The notes beneath the pieces are model-generated. The model did no database searches and had not been told where the DNA came from. It saw only the letters and a program-made list of their open reading frames with translations. The translations under genes and the position numbers were made by a program. From Anabaena lutea FACHB-196 (GTDB lineage: Bacteria > Cyanobacteriota > Cyanobacteriia > Cyanobacteriales > Nostocaceae), in NCBI RefSeq assembly GCF_014698305.1, contig NZ_JACJST010000002.1, positions 124,001 to 188,000 on the forward strand: DNA of 64,000 nt, read 5' to 3'. Below, piece by piece: positions 57,850-64,000 of the stretch (position 1 is its first letter; every line of letters starts with the position of its first letter).

Positions 57850-60789
57850 TTACTTGGTTTCCATCCAATTCTCACCCGCACGCACATCTACTAATAATGG
57901 CACACTTAAACTCACAGCATTTTCCATCACCGACTTAATTTGCGGTTGCAATTCTTCCCACTCTTGAGGAGGAATTTCAAACACCAATTCATCGTGAACT
58001 TGTAACAACAACCGTGCTTGATAATTCTTTAAAACTTCATGTAATTGCACCATAGCAATTTTGATAATATCAGCACTAGAACCTTGAATTGGTGCATTAG
58101 CAGCAGAACGCAATAACCCCGCATCATACGCACCTAAGTTTTTCAATTTGCTCAAATCAATATCTTCTATATTCCGATTTTTTAAATTGCGTAAACTATT
58201 ACTAGTAAAATCAAAATAACGCCTTCTTCCCAAAATGGTTTCTACATAACCTTGAGAAATAGCTTGTTTTTTCACTCCCTCTAAATATTTAAATACTAGG
58301 GGATATCGTTCATTAAATCTCTTAATAAATTCATTCGCATTAGCTTTATCTACACCAGTAGAACGAGCAAATTTGAGAGAACCCATCCCATAAATTACAC
58401 CAAAATTAATTGTCTTAGCAAAACGACGTTCTTCTGATGTTACTTCTTCTTTTTCAAAGACTAATTTTGCTGTGACAGTGTGAATATCTTCATTCTGTTG
58501 ATATGCTTTCAGTAAGATCGGTTCTTGACTCAAATGAGCCAAAATTCTTAATTCAATTTGTGAATAATCAGCAGCTACCATTAACCAACCTGATTCAGGT
58601 AAAAACGCTTTTCTAATTTGTCTGCTAAAAGCGGTACGAATCGGGATATTTTGCAAATTTGGATTAGAAGAAGATAACCTACCAGTTGAAGTTGCAGCTT
58701 GGTTAAAATCTGTATGTAAGCGTTGACTTTTTGGATGTACCAATGCTGGTAAAGCATCCACATAAGTAGATTTTAATTTTGATAAAGTCCGATATTCGAG
58801 AATCGCATCCACAAAACCAGTATTATCAACTTCTTGGAGTTTTTCTAAAGTTGCTGCGTCTGTAGAATACCCAGTTTGAATTTTGCGGGAATATTTAGTA
58901 CTTAATCCCAATTTCTCAAATAAAATCTGGCTCATTTGTTTGGGAGAACCTAAATTAAATTTTTCCCCAGCAATTTCAGTCGCTGTTATTTCTAATTTTG
59001 CTAATTCTGTTTCTAACTGCTGAGAAAGTTCTTGCAGATAATCTGAATTAATTCTTACTCCTGTATATTCCATTTGGGCTAAAACTGCTTCTAACGGTTG
59101 TTCAACCTCTCGCAGTAGTTTATCTAAAGCCGGAGTTTTTTCTAATTCTGCTCGCAATTTTGGGACTAACCCAAAAGTCGAATAAGCATCCATTCCGCAA
59201 TAATCAGCAACAGCAGGAATATCTATATCAGCAATGGTTTTACCTTTGGGAACTAAATCAACATAACTTTTTGCTATTAATCCTAAATATCGCTGTGATA
59301 AATCACTTAAATTATGGCTAATATCTGGATTTATCAAGTAACTTGCCAGCATGGTATCAAACACCACTCCTGTCAAATTAATTCCCTGACACTTGAGAAT
59401 TAAGCGATCAAATTTAGCGTTTTGTAAAGATTTAGGATATTCCGCACTTTCTAAAATTGGACGCAATGCAGCTAATGCTAAATCTTGATTTAAATTTTCC
59501 CCAACTTTATGATTTAAAGGAATATAAGCTACTTCATTTGCTTCCTTTCCCCAACAGCAACCAATTCCTACTAAATCCGCGTCTCTAGGTTCTAATGCAG
59601 TTGTTTCTGTATCCCAAGCGACGGGTGTTTCTGGATTAGTGAATGTTTTTAATAGGTTCACCAACTCAATTAATTTAGCTTCGGTATTAATGATTTGTGG
59701 CTGAATTGGTGAAGCAGATTGTTTTTTAGCTTCTGCTGTCTCAGCAGCACTGAAAAATGACAAATCATCATCTTCATCAATATTATTTGTTTCTGGTTTA
59801 TCTACTTGGGGATTTGATTTAACTTCTCCACCAAATTTAAGTTGGAGTTCGTTGATTTTATCTAAAAAATTGTTAAATTCTAACTTCTCTAAAATTGGTG
59901 TAAGAATTCTGGTATCAAATCCTGTTAATTTACAATCTTCTAAATCAACTTCTAGAGGAACATCAACAACTATTTGCGCTAAATAACGAGAATGGAAAGC
60001 ATTTTCTTTCCCATTAATCAATTTTTCCTTAATCGTACCTTGGAGTTCGGTTAATGCCGAATAAATATTCTCAAGAGAATTATAAGTATTGAGCAGTTTT
60101 ACGGCTGTCTTTTCTCCAATTCCTTTTACCCCAGGAATATTATCTGATTTATCACCGCAAAGAGCTTTGTAATCAACAATTTGTGTAGGTAATATGCCTA
60201 ATTTTTCTTTAACTTGTTCTGCTCTAAATTCAGTAATACTATTTGTAGAACGTTTTAATGCTTCTGGACTAAAATTTAAAACAGTAATTTCTTTATCAGC
60301 ATCTATCAGTTGAAATAAATCTTTATCCCCTGATAAAATTTTCACCCGATACCCAGCAGCAGCAGCTTTTTGTGCCAGAGTTCCCAAAACATCATCCGCT
60401 TCATACCCTGGTGCAGTTAAAACTGGTAAATTAAAACCATTTAACAAGTCCTGTAAGTTTGCTAAGTCGGGAATGAAATCTTCTGGTGTTTCTGCACGTC
60501 CAGCTTTATAAGTATCATCAGCTTCATGACGAAAAGTTGGTATCTTTAAATCAAAAGCTACAGCCATTGCTTGTGGCTGTTGTGTGGTTATTACTTCTAG
60601 CAAACACTTAAGAAAGCCAAAACATACGCTAGTGGGAATACCTGCTTTTGTACGTAGTCCTCCGTTTTTACCTTTAGCAAAAGCAAAGTAGGAACGAAAA
60701 GCCAAAGAGTGTCCATCTACAAGGATGATGGTGGGACTGGTTGTGGTTGCGAAATCTGAAATCAACTGGTTAACCGAATGTTTGGACAT
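57850..60789 (-). CDS. polA: DNA polymerase I (EC 2.7.7.7)
   Basis: The 979-residue protein has three domains. The 5' nuclease covers about 1-300: LVDGHSLAFRSYFAF; DVLGTLAQ; KDLFQLID; CGDKSDNIPGVKGIG. A 3'-5' exonuclease at about 375-560 has an intact DTETTAL active site (D392, E394 approximately), and is therefore probably proofreading. The polymerase at about 590-979 has the motifs DYSQIELRILAH, KTINFGVIYG and VHDELVFE. Acts in Okazaki fragment maturation and repair. Monocistronic; only eight bases separate it from the GHL10 gene end, with convergent transcription. Confidence 0.97.
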   Translation of the reverse strand: MSKHSVNQLISDFATTTSPTIILVDGHSLAFRSYFAFAKGKNGGLRTKAGIPTSVCFGFLKCLLEVITTQQPQAMAVAFDLKIPTFRHEADDTYKAGRAETPEDFIPDLANLQDLLNGFNLPVLTAPGYEADDVLGTLAQKAAAAGYRVKILSGDKDLFQLIDADKEITVLNFSPEALKRSTNSITEFRAEQVKEKLGILPTQIVDYKALCGDKSDNIPGVKGIGEKTAVKLLNTYNSLENIYSALTELQGTIKEKLINGKENAFHSRYLAQIVVDVPLEVDLEDCKLTGFDTRILTPILEKLEFNNFLDKINELQLKFGGEVKSNPQVDKPETNNIDEDDDLSFFSAAETAEAKKQSASPIQPQIINTEAKLIELVNLLKTFTNPETPVAWDTETTALEPRDADLVGIGCCWGKEANEVAYIPLNHKVGENLNQDLALAALRPILESAEYPKSLQNAKFDRLILKCQGINLTGVVFDTMLASYLINPDISHNLSDLSQRYLGLIAKSYVDLVPKGKTIADIDIPAVADYCGMDAYSTFGLVPKLRAELEKTPALDKLLREVEQPLEAVLAQMEYTGVRINSDYLQELSQQLETELAKLEITATEIAGEKFNLGSPKQMSQILFEKLGLSTKYSRKIQTGYSTDAATLEKLQEVDNTGFVDAILEYRTLSKLKSTYVDALPALVHPKSQRLHTDFNQAATSTGRLSSSNPNLQNIPIRTAFSRQIRKAFLPESGWLMVAADYSQIELRILAHLSQEPILLKAYQQNEDIHTVTAKLVFEKEEVTSEERRFAKTINFGVIYGMGSLKFARSTGVDKANANEFIKRFNERYPLVFKYLEGVKKQAISQGYVETILGRRRYFDFTSNSLRNLKNRNIEDIDLSKLKNLGAYDAGLLRSAANAPIQGSSADIIKIAMVQLHEVLKNYQARLLLQVHDELVFEIPPQEWEELQPQIKSVMENAVSLSVPLLVDVRAGENWMETK

Positions 60790-60990
60790 ATCCTATTTTA
60801 AGAGTTGATTGAATATCCGACCTCTCTTAAAATAATTAGGTAAGAAGCTGATGGTTGATTACCTCAGCTTTTTGGTTGTATAATTTTTATAGCAATAGTA
60901 GGCTATGACAAAATATTTTTAATCATGCTACTGCTAACTGTATACAAATTGATAATTCACAAACATTCCTAAGCGTACTTTAGTACAATA

Positions 60991-61803
60991 TTACTTAGCA
61001 GACTTCCAAGAAGAACCTTGCTTCGACTGACGACGGAGAAAAGATAGTGCAGCTACTGCGCCTAAACCAATCATTGCGTTAGGTTCAGGAGTAGTTTTTC
61101 TAGCAACTACTTTAAAATCAGGACCGTTGAAACTGGCATCAGCTGTTAATTTCAAACCTTTTAACTCTGTGACTCCTAACTGTGCTAAGGTGACTCCCCA
61201 AGAACCTACTTGTTGAGATCCATAAATTTCTTTTGTGTCTATGCTGAAGCCAGCAGAGTTTTGTTGACTAGCAGATAATTTTAAAGAATTACCGATTAAA
61301 TTACCAGCAGCATCTAGAGCTTGAATTTCCAAGCTACTATTCATACCCCGTTCCCAGAAGTACAAGCTATCTAATCCTGAGTTATCTTCTTTGATTAAGC
61401 TATCGAAGAATACATTTATGTCAAATGTACCATTATCTTCAGTGTCAATGATGTTATTTAAGTTTTTGTTACCTAAGAATGCAGCAATTTCCGCCCCTGT
61501 TGGGTCTTCATTAGTTGCAGAAGGACCAGAAGCATTATCACCTTTATCCGTACTAGCTGCACCACTGTTCTGGATTCCAATAACTTTAGGTGCGTTGTAA
61601 ATTATATCAGCACTTTTAACTAAGGAAAAATTACTGACTGTCTTACCATTCTGTGTAACGGACTGTAGCCAGATATCGGCCTTAGGGTCAGGATTATTGG
61701 GGGTAAAATTTGTGGTAAAACTTGCCGCTTGAGCAGAAGCAGCCATTGCTACAACTGAACTAATAACTAAACTAGCAGATATAAGTAGGTTTTGAGCTTT
61801 CAT
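60991..61803 (-). CDS. PEP-CTERM (exosortase-sorted) surface protein
   Basis: The 270-residue protein begins with a signal peptide (LLISASLVISSVVAMAASAQA). Its C-terminus has PEPNAMIGLGAVAALSFLRRQSKQ: the PEP motif, a transmembrane helix and a basic end, recognised and processed by exosortase. The body is beta-rich with acidic turns (DTEDNGTFDINVF), probably secreted and attached to extracellular polysaccharide. No exosortase gene is in the window. Related to the XDD/XDP exosortase-dependent surface proteins of cyanobacteria. Monocistronic with a long AT-rich leader. Confidence 0.88.
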   Translation of the reverse strand: MKAQNLLISASLVISSVVAMAASAQAASFTTNFTPNNPDPKADIWLQSVTQNGKTVSNFSLVKSADIIYNAPKVIGIQNSGAASTDKGDNASGPSATNEDPTGAEIAAFLGNKNLNNIIDTEDNGTFDINVFFDSLIKEDNSGLDSLYFWERGMNSSLEIQALDAAGNLIGNSLKLSASQQNSAGFSIDTKEIYGSQQVGSWGVTLAQLGVTELKGLKLTADASFNGPDFKVVARKTTPEPNAMIGLGAVAALSFLRRQSKQGSSWKSAK

Positions 61804-62224
61804 GGTATTTACCCTTTTTATCTATGAATTACTTGAACTGTGTTAATAAGACAGTCTGCTTTGCTGTTATCGCTTTTTTGTTTATATAACTATCTCAATA
61901 TCCGTGTCTATACTTGTATCCTAGGCTTTACTGATTCTTTAAATTTGTCTAGTGTTAGAAACTTAAACCTAACAAGCTTTTAATGCCTAAACAGCCGAAG
62001 CTTCATCTGTATTTATACTTGCAAAACACATTGGATAAATATATTTTTTCAGTATAGATACGAGAAAAATCATTAAAAAAAGTCTTAACTATATTTTTTT
62101 TATAAATAAATATTATGTAAATAATATACTTTACGAAGTTAAGATTATACAATTCTTCCCATTACTCCCCAATTCCCAGATGAGCCTGTTAATCTCTTAC
62201 TAGCACTTAAAAGCTGGGGAATTT
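61804..62224. other. Divergent promoter gap, PEP-CTERM / HAD
   Basis: 421 very AT-rich bases with poly-A/T tracts (62070-62130). No gene, tandem repeat or strong hairpin seen. Confidence 0.5.
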
Positions 62225-63097
62225 ATGCAGCAAGTATCTACCACTGATTTACTATCAACTAGCAATCTAGCTATAGTAGGAAAACAAATTAAATTACTAG
62301 TATTAGATATAGATGGTACAATTGCTGGACATTCTAATAACTTAAGTAAAACTGTCAAGCAAGCGATCGCAGCGGTGCAAGCAAAAGGCATTCAGGTAGC
62401 CCTAGCTACGGGGAGAATGTATTGTTCAGCTTTGCGGTTTCATCAAGAAATTCAATCTACCCTACCATTAGCAGCTTATCAAGGTGCTTGGATTCAAGAA
62501 CCAAGTAACCAAAAAATTCATCGTCATTTACCTGTTTCTAGGGAAATTACCCAGCAATTACTAGATTACTTTGAACAGCCGCCATTGCGTTCTTTACTTT
62601 CTGTCCATTTCTACGTTAATGACAAACTTTATGTGCGGGAAATTACCAGAGAAACAGAAAGTTATGCGGTACGCTGCGGTGTCACCCCCATACCCGTGGG
62701 TGATTTGCGTCGAGTTTTAACTGATGAACCGACCAAGGTTTTAGCGTTGTGTGACGATGTAAATATTATCAATGAACTTTTGGGGAATTTACGCCTTCAA
62801 TACACACCCACAGAGCTATATTTAACCACATCTGTTGCCACTTTTTTGGAAGCAGCCAACCCCTTTGTTAATAAAGGAACTGCTGTGCGCTACCTTGCAG
62901 AAGAACTGCTGGGATTAGAAAGAGATAATGTGATGACTATTGGCGATAATTTCAATGATGTGGAAATGCTTGAATATGCTGGAATTGGTGTGGCTATGGG
63001 TGACGCACCACCACCAGTGCAAGCGATCGCTAATTGGGTAGCTCCTAATGTAGAAGCAGATGGAGCAGCGGTAGCAATGGAAAAGTTTCTACTTTAA
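62225..63097 (+). CDS. Cof-type HAD-IIB phosphatase
   Basis: The 290-residue enzyme has the HAD motif I DIDGTIAG (DxDGT, around residue 29), motif II region ALATGRMY, and the C-terminal GDNFNDVEMLEYAGIGVAMGDA (motifs III/IV). It also has the C2B cap (TLPLAAYQGAWIQEP ... YAVRCGVTPIPVGD). Members hydrolyse sugar phosphates or FMN-like phosphates; substrate unknown here. GGGGAA lies 4 bases before ATG. Terminated by the bidirectional hairpin at 63103-63150. Confidence 0.93.
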   Translation: MQQVSTTDLLSTSNLAIVGKQIKLLVLDIDGTIAGHSNNLSKTVKQAIAAVQAKGIQVALATGRMYCSALRFHQEIQSTLPLAAYQGAWIQEPSNQKIHRHLPVSREITQQLLDYFEQPPLRSLLSVHFYVNDKLYVREITRETESYAVRCGVTPIPVGDLRRVLTDEPTKVLALCDDVNIINELLGNLRLQYTPTELYLTTSVATFLEAANPFVNKGTAVRYLAEELLGLERDNVMTIGDNFNDVEMLEYAGIGVAMGDAPPPVQAIANWVAPNVEADGAAVAMEKFLL

Positions 63098-63102
63098 ACA
63101 TC

Positions 63103-63150
63103 AAAAAAGACACCGACGACTGGCCGTGTTTCGTCTCGGTGTCTTCTTTG
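63103..63150. terminator. Bidirectional terminator between HAD and DALR genes
   Basis: GACACCGACGAC / GTCTCGGTGTC form an 11-12-bp stem with a bulge and a loop of about 12 bases. It is flanked by A6 on the left and TTCTTT on the right, so it can end transcription from either side; the T-run is stronger on the minus strand. Confidence 0.85.
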
Positions 63151-63249
63151 GTTCGCTCCTCACACACCTGCTACTATAACCGAGGAGATTTATTGAGTCA
63201 ATATCCGTAATCAAAATTTTTATTTAGCTTTGAGTAGAATTAATCAAAT

Positions 63250-64000
63250 TTATAACTCTGGAGGTGCAAAAGCCCCCAATTTTGTCTCTAAAACAGACCT
63301 TAACACCAACTGAGTAGCCATCAACAATCCCAGTCTAGCTTGGGCTAATTCCCAGGAATTAATTTTCACTTCACCCCAAATCCGGCAATTACGCCAGAAA
63401 CTATCAAAAGCTTGGCTCAACTTTAACCCTGCTTTTCCCCAGTTAACGGAACTACCTGCATCAGGATATACCAAATCATCTACCAATTTTAACAATTGTT
63501 GAATCAGACGAACTTCATCTGGTTGATTGAGACGCAATTTTTGCTCATCATCAAGCCACGGTATGGATTGCGCGGACTGGAAATCCCCCAGATTCAGGCT
63601 ATTATCGACAAGTTCAATCAATCCCTCTCGGTGAGCTAATCGTAATAATGAACAGCACCGTGCATGGCTATATTGAATAGTAAATACTAATTTATCAGTA
63701 TTTATGATTGAGCAATTATTTTCTATACTTTTTAATTCAGTATTTTTAACTGTAATACTGTGCAACCAATCTGCTAAGGTAAGATGAGTAAGTTCTACAT
63801 AAATCCAAACAGGGGGAACTATTTTAACTTTGAAAATTTCGCCACAGTGAGCCGATAAATAAGCAACCATTTCGCTGGCAATTTCCATAGCTTGTGAATT
63901 ATGAGACTTTGATAGCCGTAAAGCTAAACTGGAAATATACAAAATCTTTTCATCATCTCTACCTTGATATAGAGGAATTTTTCCATCTTCTATGCATAGA
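63250..64000 (-). CDS. DALR anticodon-binding-domain protein, 5' end outside window
   Basis: An open frame runs from the stop at 63250 to the right edge; the visible part includes CIEDGKIPLYQGRDDEKILY, then LYISSLALRLSKSHNSQAME. The C-terminal half (YSHARCCSLLRLAHREGLI ... LAQARLGLLMATQLVLRSVL) matches the DALR tRNA anticodon-binding domain at the end of arginyl-tRNA synthetase. No catalytic core (HIGH, KMSKS) is visible. It could be a stand-alone cyanobacterial DALR protein or an ArgS paralogue whose catalytic part lies outside. Partial. Confidence 0.75.
   Translation of the reverse strand, partial: LCIEDGKIPLYQGRDDEKILYISSLALRLSKSHNSQAMEIASEMVAYLSAHCGEIFKVKIVPPVWIYVELTHLTLADWLHSITVKNTELKSIENNCSIINTDKLVFTIQYSHARCCSLLRLAHREGLIELVDNSLNLGDFQSAQSIPWLDDEQKLRLNQPDEVRLIQQLLKLVDDLVYPDAGSSVNWGKAGLKLSQAFDSFWRNCRIWGEVKINSWELAQARLGLLMATQLVLRSVLETKLGAFAPPEL

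Noticed and set aside
63156-63165. CTCCTCACAC, close to the core of the Yfr1 small RNA (ACTCCTCACAC)
   Set aside because: The first A is G here, and no terminator stem with a T-run follows on the plus strand, which Yfr1 requires. Likely chance.

Overview
The window is chromosomal DNA of a filamentous, phycobilisome-containing cyanobacterium, most likely of the Nostocales (Nostoc/Anabaena group). Evidence: frequent HIP1 palindromes (GCGATCGC); a ferredoxin-NADP reductase with an N-terminal CpcD-type phycobilisome-linker domain; phosphoribulokinase with regulatory cysteine pairs; PetN; Psb27; many short tandemly repeated repetitive (STRR) sequences of 7-8 bp between genes; and dispersed palindromic or foldback elements. 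The base composition is AT-rich. No rRNA, CRISPR array, prophage or intact transposase gene was seen.

Layout. 1-8 kb: CAAD-domain membrane protein, homoserine dehydrogenase, petH, prk and metK. 8-13 kb: a secreted pentapeptide-repeat protein, an epoxide-hydrolase-like enzyme, then an accessory patch (DUF2358, DUF29, a duplicated DUF2358 tail, a PIN_8-type protein and a second DUF29-like gene). 13-22 kb: uvrA behind a small palindromic element, a broken Uma2-type gene, a Ser/Thr kinase, an alpha/beta hydrolase, an SLH-domain protein and an MscS channel. 22-28.4 kb: a histone-deacetylase-like gene, then a translationally coupled pair: a 1440-residue superfamily-1 helicase with a very large coiled-coil-rich insertion, and a 313-residue winged-helix-like partner. 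This pair is the best candidate for an undescribed system. 28.5-34.6 kb: cyanobacterial gshA, trmL, a LysM/M23 peptidase, tRNA-Met and a small membrane protein. 35-38.3 kb: a four-GAF histidine kinase, two of whose GAFs look cyanobacteriochrome-like, bracketed by 112-bp direct repeats.

38.3-48.8 kb: petN with a previously easy-to-miss 53-residue membrane microprotein behind it; a DEDDh exonuclease; a leftward cluster recJ - GNAT - PD-(D/E)XK nuclease - small membrane protein - def; ftsX; a DUF3598 protein; two tandem foldback (MITE-like) elements; aat; rpsN. 48.9-53.7 kb: three leftward membrane glycosyltransferase-type genes (GT2-GtrA, GT39, and a GT-C-like protein), probably an envelope glycan or lipid-linked sugar cluster. 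54-64 kb: cofH, psb27, a small coiled-coil membrane protein, a GHL10-type glycosidase, polA, a PEP-CTERM surface protein, a Cof-type HAD phosphatase and the 3' part of a DALR-domain gene that runs off the window.

How the genes work together: most are single-gene housekeeping functions (Calvin cycle, photosynthetic electron transport, SAM/threonine/glutathione metabolism, DNA repair and replication, translation). Accessory content is concentrated at 10-13 kb, 16 kb, 23-28 kb and 46.5-47.3 kb. All family calls come from reading motifs in the translations; no database search was possible.
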